The position numbers were made by a program, and so were the translations under genes. Shown piece after piece: positions 32,598 through 42,167 of a stretch of DNA of 44,750 nucleotides (its first letter is position 1; the number at the start of each line of letters is the position of its first letter). Location: assembly GCA_963560005.1 (NCBI GenBank), contig CAUWNG010000022.1, forward strand, positions 1 to 44,750, written 5' to 3'. This DNA is from CAG-273 sp963560005. GTDB taxonomy: Bacteria > Bacillota > Clostridia > TANB77 > CAG-508. Below the pieces are notes generated by a model. It was given only the letters and a program-made list of their open reading frames with translations, ran no database searches and was not told the DNA's origin.

Positions 32598-33641
32598 ATG
32601 AGTAATGAAAATCCAGAAAAAATGAAAGCATTAGAAATGGCATTGAGTCAAATAGAAAAACAATTTGGTAAAGGTTCAGTAATGAAATTAGGGGAATACA
32701 AAGCAATGAATGTTGAAGCAATACCTACTGGAGCTTTAAGTTTAGACATAGCTTTAGGAATAGGAGGAATTCCAAGGGGAAGAATTATAGAAGTGTTTGG
32801 ACCAGAATCTTCTGGAAAAACTACTTTAGCCTTACATATTATAGCAGAAGCACAAAAAATGGGAGGAGAAGCAGCTTTTATAGATGCTGAACATGCATTA
32901 GATCCAGTTTATGCTAAACATGTTGGAGTTGACATAGATAACTTAATAGTTTCACAACCAGATACTGGAGAACAAGCATTAGAAATAGCTGAAGCTTTAG
33001 TAAGAAGCGGTGCATTAGATATAATTGTTGTTGACTCTGTTGCAGCATTGGTTCCTAAAGCAGAAATAGATGGAGATATGGGAGATGCACATGTTGGCTT
33101 ACAGGCAAGACTTATGTCTCAAGCTTTAAGAAAATTAGCAGGAGTTATAAATAAATCTAAATGTGTTATAGTATTTATTAACCAATTAAGGGAAAAAGTT
33201 GGAGTAATGTTTGGAAATCCAGAAACAACTCCTGGTGGTAGAGCGCTTAAATTTTATGCTTCAGTAAGATTGGATATTAGAAAAGTAGAGATATTGAAAC
33301 AAGATGGTGAAGTGGTAGGAAATAGAGCTAAAGTAAAAGTTGTAAAAAATAAAGTGGCTCCACCTTTTAGAGAAGCGGAATTTGATATAGTTTATGGAAA
33401 AGGAATATCAAGAGAAGGTAATATTTTAGATTTAGGTGTTAATTTAGAATTAATAGAAAAAAGTGGCTCTTGGTTTAGTTATAATGGAGATAGAATAGGA
33501 CAAGGTAGAGAAAATGTAAAAAGATATTTAGAAGGAAATCCAGAAATAGCTAACGAAATAGAGAAAAAAATTAGAGAAAAGTTTTCAGAAGCATTTGAAA
33601 AAAGTCTAAATGATAATATGCAAGAACAAGAAGAAGAGTAG
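32598..33641 (+). CDS. recA: Recombinase RecA
   Basis: A 347-residue ATP-dependent strand-exchange protein and LexA coprotease. Walker A GPESSGKTT (residues 68-76), Walker B LDIIVVDSVAAL, and the DNA-binding loop region GVMFGNPETTPGGRALKFYAS are intact. The C-terminal acidic tail ends QEQEEE. ATG 32598 has aaagga upstream; an in-frame GTG at 32589 abuts that site. An SOS-box-like site lies in its promoter. recX follows 21 bases later. Confidence 0.97.
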   Translation: MSNENPEKMKALEMALSQIEKQFGKGSVMKLGEYKAMNVEAIPTGALSLDIALGIGGIPRGRIIEVFGPESSGKTTLALHIIAEAQKMGGEAAFIDAEHALDPVYAKHVGVDIDNLIVSQPDTGEQALEIAEALVRSGALDIIVVDSVAALVPKAEIDGDMGDAHVGLQARLMSQALRKLAGVINKSKCVIVFINQLREKVGVMFGNPETTPGGRALKFYASVRLDIRKVEILKQDGEVVGNRAKVKVVKNKVAPPFREAEFDIVYGKGISREGNILDLGVNLELIEKSGSWFSYNGDRIGQGRENVKRYLEGNPEIANEIEKKIREKFSEAFEKSLNDNMQEQEEE

Positions 33642-33662
33642 TTTAGAGAGGTAATACATGTA

Positions 33663-34112
33663 ATGTACACAATAGAAGAATATGATTATCAAAAAACAAA
33701 GATGTTAAAATATATACTATATAAAAAAAGGACAGAAAAAGAAATAAGAAATAAGTTTGGTAATAGTGTAAAAGAAGAATTACTAGAAGATATATTAGAA
33801 GAATTAAAGAAAAATAAATACATAGATGATAATAATTATATAAAAAGGGCAGTGGACGAATATATTAATTTAAATACACTTTCTATAAAAGAAATTAAAT
33901 ATAAATTATATTCAAAGGGAATTAATTATGACTTAATAGAAGATTTTATATATAATAATTTAGAAAGAATGGAAGAATATGAATTACAATCTGCTAGGAA
34001 GATAGTTTTGAAAAAGCAAAACTTAATGGAGACAGACGAAATAAAAGCTTTTTTAAATAAAAAAGGATATAAAATAGAAACAATAAAAGTAGCATTAGGA
34101 GATGAAAAATAA
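33663..34112 (+). CDS. recX: RecA regulator RecX
   Basis: A 149-residue helical protein that modulates RecA filaments. The repeated three-helix pattern is visible: YILYKKRTEKEIRNKF, YIDDNNYIKRAVDEY and LSIKEIKYKLYSKGINYDLIE. It is on the short side for RecX but complete. An ATG at 33658 is followed at once by a stop, so ATG 33663 is the start. It overlaps scpA by one base (TAATG). Confidence 0.9.
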   Translation: MYTIEEYDYQKTKMLKYILYKKRTEKEIRNKFGNSVKEELLEDILEELKKNKYIDDNNYIKRAVDEYINLNTLSIKEIKYKLYSKGINYDLIEDFIYNNLERMEEYELQSARKIVLKKQNLMETDEIKAFLNKKGYKIETIKVALGDEK

Positions 34113-34867
34113 TGCAAAATGTATTAACTATAGAAACTAATAAATATAATGTAAAAATAGAGAATTTTGAAGGACCACTTGATTTATTATGTCATTTAAT
34201 TGATAAAAATAAGATGAATGTATGTGATGTAAAAATAAGTGATATTACAGATCAATATATAGAATATTTAGAAACAATGGAAAAACTAAATTTAGAGATA
34301 GCAAGTGAATTTTTAGTAATGGCTTCAACATTATTATATTTAAAATCTAAAATGTTATTACCTAAAGAAGTAGAAGAAGAAAAAGAATTAACAGAAGAAG
34401 AGCTACTAATGAGAATTATTGAATATAAAAAATATAAAGAAATTACTGGAAAACTAAAAGAAATGTATGAAAAGAACTCAAAAAAAATGTTTAAGTTACC
34501 AGAAAAAATCGAATTACCTAAACAAGAATTAAATGTTAATTATACAAAAGAAGAAATTATAAATATTTATAAGAATGTAATAGAAAAAAATAGTGAAAGA
34601 TTGAATAAAAATGCTAAGAATATTGAAAAAATAGCCATAACAGACAATTATACTGTAGAGAGCAAAGTAAAGGATATGTTTAGAGCACTTATACAAAATA
34701 AGCAATTTATATTTAATAAACTTTTTTCATTAAATAAATGCAATAAACAAGAAGTTGTAACAGCATTTACAGGGTTGTTAGAATTATCAAGAAGAAGCAA
34801 AGTTATTACAGAGCAAGATGAAACTTTTGGTGATATATTAGTACAAAAAATAAATAAAAATAAGTAA
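34112..34867 (+). CDS. scpA: Segregation and condensation protein ScpA
   Basis: A 251-residue kleisin that bridges SMC heads. The N-terminal FEGPLDLLCHLIDKNKMNVCDVKI is the typical SMC-neck-binding block and the C-terminal VTAFTGLLELSRRSKVI is the winged helix. Start overlaps recX. Its usual partner scpB is not next to it: the following 77 bases hold no gene and the next gene is ytfI-like. Confidence 0.94.
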   Translation: MQNVLTIETNKYNVKIENFEGPLDLLCHLIDKNKMNVCDVKISDITDQYIEYLETMEKLNLEIASEFLVMASTLLYLKSKMLLPKEVEEEKELTEEELLMRIIEYKKYKEITGKLKEMYEKNSKKMFKLPEKIELPKQELNVNYTKEEIINIYKNVIEKNSERLNKNAKNIEKIAITDNYTVESKVKDMFRALIQNKQFIFNKLFSLNKCNKQEVVTAFTGLLELSRRSKVITEQDETFGDILVQKINKNK

Positions 34868-34944
34868 AAATTAATGTTTAAATGTTTAAATTTATAAAAA
34901 GTGTAAAAACTAATATTATATAAGCTTATAATAAGGAGGTTTAT

Positions 34945-35565
34945 ATGGTATTAGTTTTTGCTTTTTTATTTGTATTATTAATTTCTAGTGTGATAATACT
35001 ATCTACACTCAAAATCAAAATAAAGAATTTAAATAGATGCAATTATAGTTATTTTGATCCTAACTTTAAAGTAAAATTATCATTGTATTTGTTTAATAAA
35101 ATAAAATGGCTTTCTATCAATTTGGATAGAAATAAAATAAAAAAGATATTAAGTAAAGCAAATTTTAAAAATAATGATATTCGAAAAATAGAAAAAAAAT
35201 TAAAATTAAAAGAACTTAAAAGGTTAAAAAAATTGGGCTTAAAAATAAGCTATATGGATTTAAAAATAGTATTAGGTACAGAAGATGCTGTATTAACAGC
35301 CTTTTTAGTGTTTGCTGTTTCAACTTTTATTTCTATACTACTTCCAAACATTATAAAAGAGTCAGAAGCCAACAATTGTGATTATATTATAAAACCAATA
35401 TATATAGATAAAAATGTATATAAAATAGAGTTTAATTGTATAATTGAACTAAAAGTTGTACATATTATAGATATAATAAATTTTTTGGTAAAGAAAGGAA
35501 GAAGTGATAAAAATGAACGAACATCCAATAGAAGGTCTTATGAATACGGCTATGAACAGCATTAA
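34945..35565 (+). CDS. DUF2953 (YtfI-like) membrane protein
   Basis: A 206-residue protein with an N-terminal membrane helix (residues 2-20) and a second hydrophobic segment (about 114-135). Lysine-rich in the middle. Position before gerW and overall layout match the DUF2953/YtfI family of spore formers, which is thought to help localise or produce YtfJ/GerW; function is not certain. Ribosome binding site: aaggaggt. The 3' end overlaps gerW by 53 bases in another frame, unusually long. Confidence 0.75.
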   Translation: MVLVFAFLFVLLISSVIILSTLKIKIKNLNRCNYSYFDPNFKVKLSLYLFNKIKWLSINLDRNKIKKILSKANFKNNDIRKIEKKLKLKELKRLKKLGLKISYMDLKIVLGTEDAVLTAFLVFAVSTFISILLPNIIKESEANNCDYIIKPIYIDKNVYKIEFNCIIELKVVHIIDIINFLVKKGRSDKNERTSNRRSYEYGYEQH

Positions 35566-36115
35566 AGATATGATAGACGTAAATACTATAATAGGGGAAC
35601 CTATTGAGACTAATAATAACATAATAATAATACCAATATCTAAAGTGGGAGTCGGTTTTGCAGCTGGTGGAAGTGAATTTAAAGGTGAAACTGTTAATGA
35701 ATATAGCAAAAAGGAAAAAGAAGAAGCAATACAATATAGATTGCCATTTGGTGGAGGAAGTGGAGCAGGAGTAAGTATATCTCCAATAGCATTTTTAGTA
35801 GTACAACAAAACAATGTAAAGTTACTACCTGTAACTCATAGTTCATCTATAGATAGACTTTTAGATTATGTTCCAGATTTAATGGAAAAAGTAAATTCAT
35901 ATTTAAATAAAATGATGCAAGATAAAAAAGAAGAAAAAAAGGATAAACAAAAACAGATAGAGAAAGAACATAAAGAAATAAAAGAAGTAATAGATGAAAT
36001 GAATGATAATATGAATATAAATAAAATAAGACCAAAAAAGAATAAAATACAAAAAACACAACAAACTTATGAATATGAATATGATGAAACAGAAGATGAA
36101 GATAATAAAATTTAA
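35513..36115 (+). CDS. gerW: Spore protein GerW/YtfJ
   Basis: A 200-residue protein with the YtfJ signature: MNEHPIEGLMNTAMNSIKDM, IIIIPISKVGVGFAAGGSEF and LPFGGGSGAGVSISPIAFLV. In Bacillus it is a spore protein needed for full germination. After residue 140 the tail is highly charged and repetitive (KEEKKDKQKQIEKEHKEIKE), longer than in Bacillus. The start ATG 35513 is preceded by ggaagaag; it lies within the end of the previous gene. A terminator follows. Confidence 0.92.
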   Translation: MNEHPIEGLMNTAMNSIKDMIDVNTIIGEPIETNNNIIIIPISKVGVGFAAGGSEFKGETVNEYSKKEKEEAIQYRLPFGGGSGAGVSISPIAFLVVQQNNVKLLPVTHSSSIDRLLDYVPDLMEKVNSYLNKMMQDKKEEKKDKQKQIEKEHKEIKEVIDEMNDNMNINKIRPKKNKIQKTQQTYEYEYDETEDEDNKI

Positions 36116-36153
36116 AATAAGGCAATAACCACTATATTTGATGAAAATATAAA

Positions 36154-36180
36154 CCTAGAGAATATGACTCTAGGCTTTAA
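36154..36180 (+). terminator. Terminator after gerW
   Basis: The arms cctagag (36154-36160) and ctctagg (36168-36174) form a 7-bp stem with loop aatatga, followed by a T-rich stretch. Confidence 0.7.
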
Positions 36181-36300
36181 TTTTGTCTATTATTGAATAA
36201 ATGTGATAAAAAACAAATATAATATGGAAATTTTTCCAAATTTACTTTAAAAAAAACGATTTTTGTTGTACAATTAAATAGAGAGTGTTTAGGAGTAGAT

Positions 36301-37983
36301 ATGAATAAAAAATGGGAAGTAAAAAAATATAGCGAAAAAAATGTTGATAAATTATTAAAAGAATGTAATATAAGTAAATTGTTGGCAATATTATTATCTA
36401 ATAGGGGAATATCTAGTAAGGAACAAGTAGATTTATATTTAAAACCAACAAGGAAAGATTTTTATAATCCATTTCTAATGCCAGATATGGAAAAAGCAGT
36501 AGATAGAATTTTAAAAGCTATTAATAATCAAGAAAAAGTAATTATATATGGAGATTATGATGTAGATGGTATTACTAGTACTACAGTACTTAAAAAGTTT
36601 TTAGGAGAAAGAGGATTAGAAGTTGATTGGTATATTCCTAATAGATTAAATGAAGGCTATGGATTAAACAAAAATGCAATAGATTATATAAATAAAAAAG
36701 GGTATACATTAATTATAACTGTAGATTGTGGAATATCAGCTATAGAAGAAATACAGTATGCAGTAAATTTAGGAATTGAAGTTATTGTAACTGATCATCA
36801 TGAACCAATAGAAGTATTACCAAATTGTTTAGCAGTAATAGATGCAAAAAGAAAAGATAATATATATCCATTTAACCAATTGGCAGGAGTAGGGGTAGTA
36901 TTTAAGTTAATACAAGCAATATCAATCAAGTTAAATATTGAAGAAAAGGAATATTTAAAATATTTAGACTTAGTTGCAATAGGCACAATTTCAGATATTG
37001 TACCTTTAAAAGACGAAAATCGTGTTATATCTAAATTGGGGATAAAATTAGTAGAAGTTACTAGAAACATTGGATTAAAATCATTAATAAGTGTATTAGG
37101 ATTTAAAAAGATAGATTCTACTGTTATTTCTTTTGGAATTGCTCCTAGAATAAATGCATCAGGAAGAATGGGGGTACAAGAAAAAGCTCTTGAGTTATTT
37201 TTAACAAATGATTATAAAGAAGCTAAAAATATTACAGAAGAATTAAATAATTATAATAATAATAGACAAGCTGAGGAGCAAAAAATATTTAAAGAGGCTT
37301 TAGAAAAATTAAAAGTAGAAGAAGATAAACCTTGTATTATATTGGGTAATGAAGATTGGCATCATGGAGTAATAGGGATCGTTTCATCAAAAATTACAGA
37401 TATGTTTTTTAAGCCAAGCATATTATTATGCTTTGAAGGAAATGAAGCTAAAGGATCAGGCAGAAGTATACCTGGATTTGATTTACACAAAGCATTAATG
37501 GAGTGTTCAAAAGATATTAAGAAATTTGGGGGACATTCAATGGCTGTTGGAATTACTATAGAAAGAGAAAAATATGAAACCTTTAAAAGTAATTTTGAAA
37601 AATATATAGAAAGTACCAATATTAAAGATATAGTTCCAGTAGTAAGCATAGACGCCGAAGTACTACTTAAAGATTTGAATATAAATATTATAAAAGAATT
37701 AGAATTAATGGAACCGTTTGGAGAAGCAAATAAAATACCACAATTTCTTTTAAGAAATCTAAAAATTATTGCAATAAGAGCATTATCAGAAGGAAAACAT
37801 TTAAAGTTAAAACTTAAGCAAGATAATTATATTATAGATGCAATAGGATTTAATATTGGAGAGTTGGCAGATATATATCAAATAGAAGATAAAGTTGATG
37901 TTGTAGGAAATATTAATATAAATGTGTTTAATGGAGTAGAAAGCTTACAACTAAATATTAAAGATATTAGAAAAACACATTAA
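36301..37983 (+). CDS. recJ: Single-stranded-DNA-specific exonuclease RecJ
   Basis: A 560-residue 5'-3' exonuclease that works with RecFOR repair. DHH-family motifs: YGDYDVDGITSTT (metal-binding aspartates), VDCGISA, VTDHHEP and the C-terminal GGHSMAVGI. The OB-type C-terminal domain is present; the long extension found in Bacillus RecJ is absent. It is first in a run with relA, an MBL hydrolase and hisS, all with short spacing. A TACAAT box at 36269-36274 may be its -10. Confidence 0.93.
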   Translation: MNKKWEVKKYSEKNVDKLLKECNISKLLAILLSNRGISSKEQVDLYLKPTRKDFYNPFLMPDMEKAVDRILKAINNQEKVIIYGDYDVDGITSTTVLKKFLGERGLEVDWYIPNRLNEGYGLNKNAIDYINKKGYTLIITVDCGISAIEEIQYAVNLGIEVIVTDHHEPIEVLPNCLAVIDAKRKDNIYPFNQLAGVGVVFKLIQAISIKLNIEEKEYLKYLDLVAIGTISDIVPLKDENRVISKLGIKLVEVTRNIGLKSLISVLGFKKIDSTVISFGIAPRINASGRMGVQEKALELFLTNDYKEAKNITEELNNYNNNRQAEEQKIFKEALEKLKVEEDKPCIILGNEDWHHGVIGIVSSKITDMFFKPSILLCFEGNEAKGSGRSIPGFDLHKALMECSKDIKKFGGHSMAVGITIEREKYETFKSNFEKYIESTNIKDIVPVVSIDAEVLLKDLNINIIKELELMEPFGEANKIPQFLLRNLKIIAIRALSEGKHLKLKLKQDNYIIDAIGFNIGELADIYQIEDKVDVVGNININVFNGVESLQLNIKDIRKTH

Positions 37984-37994
37984 AGGGGGATTTT

Positions 37995-40190
37995 ATGTCA
38001 CAAGTAGAAAATAAAGATATTGAAGATATATTATTATTAATGAAAAAAAATAGTAGAAGAAATGATTTGAAACTAATAAGAAAAGCTTATGATTTTGCAA
38101 AAGAAAATCATGGAGAACAATTAAGAAAGTCAGGAGAACCTTATATTATACATCCTATTCAAGTTGCATATATTTTAGCAGATTTAGGATTAGATGATAG
38201 CACAATTTGCGCAGCTTTATTACATGATATAGTTGAAGATACTGATGTAACCAAACAAGGTTTGGCACAAGAATTTGGAGTAGAAATTGCTGAATTAGTA
38301 GATGGAGTGACAAAATTAAGCAAACTTCAATATGCAAGTATGGAAGAACAACAGGTAGAAAACTATAGAAAAATGTTCTTAGCAATGGGTAAAGATATAA
38401 GAGTAATTTTAATAAAATTAGCAGATAGATTACATAATATGAGAACACTTAAATTTTTAAGTAGAGATAGACAAATAGCAAATGCAAATGAGACTATGGA
38501 ATTATACGCTCCATTAGCAAATCGTCTAGGAGTTTATTCATTAAAATGGGAATTAGAAGATTTATCTTTTAAATATCTATATCCAGAGGAATATAGAGAA
38601 CTAGTAGAAGGAATAGATAAAAAAAGAGAAGAACGACTTGAGTTTATAGATAAAATAATGGACGAAATTAGAATGGAATTAAAAAAGCAAAAAATAGTAG
38701 CTGAAATAACAGGAAGAGCAAAACATTTATATTCTATTTATAGAAAAATGAAAAGAGACAATATAACATTAGATCAAGTATATGATTTATTTGCTCTAAG
38801 AATTATTGTAAATTCTGTAAAAGATTGTTATGCGGCATTAGGATTAGTTCATGATTTATATAACCCAATGCCAGGAAGATTTAAGGATTATATTTCAGTA
38901 CCAAAGCCTAATATGTATCAGTCATTACATACAACTCTTATAGGACCAAAAGGAACTCCTTTTGAAGTTCAAATACGTACATGGGATATGCATAGAATAG
39001 CAGAATATGGTATAGCAGCACATTGGGCATATAAAGAAGCAAGTTTAAAAGGCAACAAGAAAGCTAATATAAAAGTAGAAGAAGATAAGTTATCATGGCT
39101 TAGAGAAACTTTAGAGTGGCAAAGGGAAATGCAGGATCCAGATGAATTTTTAAATACTTTAAAAAGAGAGTTATTTGAAGATGAAGTTTATGTATTTACT
39201 CCAAAGGGAAAAATTATTTCGTTACCAAAAGGAAGTACAGCTATAGATTTTGCATATTATATACATGCGGAAATAGGTAACCAGATGACGGGTTGTAAAA
39301 TAAATAGTAAAATGATGCCAATAGTAACACAAATAAAAAATGGAGATATAGTTGATATTATAACATCAGAAAATTCAAAAGGACCAAGTAGAGATTGGCT
39401 AAAGTTTATAAAGAGTTCAACTGCTAAGAATAAAATATTAGCATGGTTTAAGAAAAATGAAAGAGAAGAAAACATAGAAAAAGGAAAAGAACTTATAGAA
39501 AAAGAAATTAAAAAAATAGGTATGTTACATGCTGATTTATTTCCAAACTATGTACAAGCAGCGCTAGACAGGTATAAATATAATAATATGGATGACATGT
39601 ATGCAAGTGTTGGATTTGGTGGAATTTCTGCAGGAAAAATTGTAGCTAGAATGTTGGAAGAATATAGAAAAGAGCATAAAGAAGAAAACTTAGAAGAAAA
39701 ATTACAAGAATTATCAAAAGAAAAAGCAATAAGAACTAAACCATCAAAAGCTGGAATTATAGTAAAAGGTATAGATAATTGTTTAGTAAAATTATCAAAG
39801 TGTTGTAACCCTGTACCAGGAGATGAAATAGTTGGTTATATAACAAAAGGTAGAGGAGTATCAGTACATAGAAAAGACTGTACTAATGTAAAAAATTTAT
39901 TGTCAGAAGAAAATAGAATGATAGATGTATATTGGTATTCTGATAAAAAGGCTACATATAGTGTAGATATAGAAATATTAGCAAATGATAGAAGCGGTTT
40001 ATTAGCAGATATTATAGCTGGAGTTGAAACTACAAAATGTAAGTTAATGGCTGTAACTTCAAGGGCTACAAAGGAAAAAATAGCATTAACTGAAATTACA
40101 GTTGAAGTGGAAAATACAGAAGAATTGAATAAAATATTAAAGCAATTAAGAAAAATTGATAGTGTATATGAAGTAAAAAGAAAAAAATAA
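37995..40190 (+). CDS. relA: Bifunctional (p)ppGpp synthetase/hydrolase
   Basis: A 731-residue long RSH enzyme controlling the stringent response. Domains in order: HD hydrolase (ALLHDIVEDT, near residue 75), synthetase (YDLFALRIIV, PKPNMYQSLHTTL), TGS (VFTPKGKIISLPKGSTAIDF), the cysteine-containing helical region (KLSKCCNPVPGD) and C-terminal ACT. Both catalytic halves look intact, so it likely makes and degrades the alarmone. It starts 11 bases after recJ. Confidence 0.95.
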   Translation: MSQVENKDIEDILLLMKKNSRRNDLKLIRKAYDFAKENHGEQLRKSGEPYIIHPIQVAYILADLGLDDSTICAALLHDIVEDTDVTKQGLAQEFGVEIAELVDGVTKLSKLQYASMEEQQVENYRKMFLAMGKDIRVILIKLADRLHNMRTLKFLSRDRQIANANETMELYAPLANRLGVYSLKWELEDLSFKYLYPEEYRELVEGIDKKREERLEFIDKIMDEIRMELKKQKIVAEITGRAKHLYSIYRKMKRDNITLDQVYDLFALRIIVNSVKDCYAALGLVHDLYNPMPGRFKDYISVPKPNMYQSLHTTLIGPKGTPFEVQIRTWDMHRIAEYGIAAHWAYKEASLKGNKKANIKVEEDKLSWLRETLEWQREMQDPDEFLNTLKRELFEDEVYVFTPKGKIISLPKGSTAIDFAYYIHAEIGNQMTGCKINSKMMPIVTQIKNGDIVDIITSENSKGPSRDWLKFIKSSTAKNKILAWFKKNEREENIEKGKELIEKEIKKIGMLHADLFPNYVQAALDRYKYNNMDDMYASVGFGGISAGKIVARMLEEYRKEHKEENLEEKLQELSKEKAIRTKPSKAGIIVKGIDNCLVKLSKCCNPVPGDEIVGYITKGRGVSVHRKDCTNVKNLLSEENRMIDVYWYSDKKATYSVDIEILANDRSGLLADIIAGVETTKCKLMAVTSRATKEKIALTEITVEVENTEELNKILKQLRKIDSVYEVKRKK

Positions 40191-40204
40191 CTAAGGAGGA
40201 AATA

Positions 40205-40852
40205 ATGATATTAAAAATACTAAAAGTAAAATCTGGATTTGGAGAACCTACTAATTGTTATATAGTTCAAGATGAAAATACAAAGGAAACCATGGTAATA
40301 GATCCAGGGGGAGAAGCAAATAAAATAATTGAAATGCTAGAAGTTATATGTGCTAAAGTTAAGTATATATATTTAACCCATTGTCATGGAGACCATATAG
40401 GTGCAATTAAAGAAGTAAAAGAGAAAAAAGGTGGAAATATATTAATACATAGATTAGATGCAGAAGGTCTACATAATAAAAATATTAGTTTAACAGAATA
40501 TATAGGATTAGGTGAAATTAATGTAGAAGCGGATTCTAGAGTAGATGATGGAGATGTAATTCATTTAGGAAATATAGAATTTAAAGTTATACATACACCA
40601 GGACATACTGCAGGAGGTAGTTCTTTATATTGCGAAAAAGAAAAATTATTATTTTCAGGAGATACATTATTTAGAGGTACTTGGGGAAGAACTGATTTAT
40701 TAACAAGTAATTTTGAAGATATTATTAATTCGATTTCAAATAAACTTTTAGTTTTACCAGAAGAAACAATAGTATATCCAGGGCATGGAAAGACAACTAT
40801 GATAAAAGAAGAAAAACCAATTTATTATAATTTAAAAGGAAAAGAAGATTAG
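40205..40852 (+). CDS. Metallo-beta-lactamase-fold hydrolase (glyoxalase II-like)
   Basis: A 215-residue binuclear metal hydrolase with LTHCHGDHIGA, HTPGHTAGG, FSGDTLF and YPGHGKTT, the metal-binding set of the glyoxalase II-like subgroup. Substrate unknown. It is a common neighbour of relA and hisS in clostridia. Ribosome binding site: aaggagg. hisS follows 11 bases later. Confidence 0.9.
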   Translation: MILKILKVKSGFGEPTNCYIVQDENTKETMVIDPGGEANKIIEMLEVICAKVKYIYLTHCHGDHIGAIKEVKEKKGGNILIHRLDAEGLHNKNISLTEYIGLGEINVEADSRVDDGDVIHLGNIEFKVIHTPGHTAGGSSLYCEKEKLLFSGDTLFRGTWGRTDLLTSNFEDIINSISNKLLVLPEETIVYPGHGKTTMIKEEKPIYYNLKGKED

Positions 40853-40863
40853 GAGTGATATTT

Positions 40864-42111
40864 ATGATACAAAAACCAAAAGGAACGAGAGATATATTGC
40901 CACAAGAATCATATAAATGGCAATATATTGAAAATAAAATAAAAGATTTATTTCAAAATTATGGATTTAAAGAAATAAGAGTACCTGTATTTGAAAATAC
41001 AGAGCTATTCCAACGCGGAGTAGGAGAAACAACAGATGTTGTACAAAAAGAAATGTATACATTTAATGATAAAGGTGGAAGAAGTGTAACATTAAGACCA
41101 GAAGGTACTGCAGGAGTTGTTAGAGCATATATTGAAAATGGAATGGCAAGTCTACCATCACCTGTGAAATTATGGTATAATATGGCAATGTACAGATATG
41201 AAAATGTACAAAAAGGAAGATTAAGAGAATTTCACCAAATTGGAGCAGAGGTAATAGGAACTAACTCATATATGTCCGATGTAGAAACTATATTAATGGC
41301 TAATAGAATATTCGAAGTATTAAATATTCCAGGTATAAAATTAGAAATTAATAGTATTGGGTGCCCAGAATGTAGAAAAAAATATCAAGAGGCATTAAAA
41401 GAATATATAAAACCAAATTTAGAAGAATATTGTGAAACATGTAAAACAAGATTTGAAAAAAATCCATTAAGAATATTGGATTGTAAAGAAAAAAGATGTA
41501 AAGAATTAAATTTAAATGCTCCTATAATATTAGATTATTTATGTGAAGAATGTAGTACACATTTTGAAAATGTAAAAAATATGTTGAATAAGCTAAATAT
41601 AAAATATAATGTTGAGCCAGGAATTGTAAGAGGATTAGATTACTATACAAAAACTGTTTTTGAATTTGTATCTAAGGATGAAGGATATACAGTTTTAGCA
41701 GGCGGAAGATATGATGGATTAGTTGAAGAATTAGATGGGCAATCAACTCCAGCAATAGGGTTTGCAATGGGAGTAGAAAGATTAGTAGAAATATATGAAA
41801 AATATAATTCAAATACAATACCAGAAAAAGAAATGGATTTATACATTGCATATATTGGAGATGAAGCTAATATATTAGCTACAAAATTAGTTGAAGATTT
41901 GAGAAAAGAGAACATTTATGTAGAAAAAGATGTAACTGGAAAAAGTTTGAAAGCTCAATTTAAATATGCTAATAAGCAAAATGCAAGATATTGCATAACA
42001 ATTGGAGATGAAGAAGTAAAATCTAACAAAATAACAATTAAGAAAATGGATACAGGAGAGGAAAAAGATATTGCGTTGGATGTTAAAGATATAATTTTAA
42101 GCATAAAATAA
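40864..42111 (+). CDS. hisS: Histidyl-tRNA synthetase
   Basis: A 415-residue class II aminoacyl-tRNA synthetase. Motif 1 begins near KPKGTRDILP; motif 2 (MYRYENVQKGRLREFHQ) and the histidine-specific blocks RGLDYYTKTVFEF and GGRYDGLVEEL are intact, as is the motif 3 region GFAMGVERL. A C-terminal anticodon-binding domain follows. ATG 40864 has taggagtg upstream; an in-frame GTG at 40855 lies within it. No T-box leader is seen. Confidence 0.96.
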   Translation: MIQKPKGTRDILPQESYKWQYIENKIKDLFQNYGFKEIRVPVFENTELFQRGVGETTDVVQKEMYTFNDKGGRSVTLRPEGTAGVVRAYIENGMASLPSPVKLWYNMAMYRYENVQKGRLREFHQIGAEVIGTNSYMSDVETILMANRIFEVLNIPGIKLEINSIGCPECRKKYQEALKEYIKPNLEEYCETCKTRFEKNPLRILDCKEKRCKELNLNAPIILDYLCEECSTHFENVKNMLNKLNIKYNVEPGIVRGLDYYTKTVFEFVSKDEGYTVLAGGRYDGLVEELDGQSTPAIGFAMGVERLVEIYEKYNSNTIPEKEMDLYIAYIGDEANILATKLVEDLRKENIYVEKDVTGKSLKAQFKYANKQNARYCITIGDEEVKSNKITIKKMDTGEEKDIALDVKDIILSIK

Positions 42112-42167
42112 AATGATACAGCATATATTTATTTATAAGACGATTGGGACAAAGGGGAAAAGATAAT

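Noticed and set aside
35449..36125. Minus-strand open frames across gerW
   Set aside because: They are antisense to gerW and its lysine-rich tail, giving phenylalanine- and tyrosine-rich nonsense translations.
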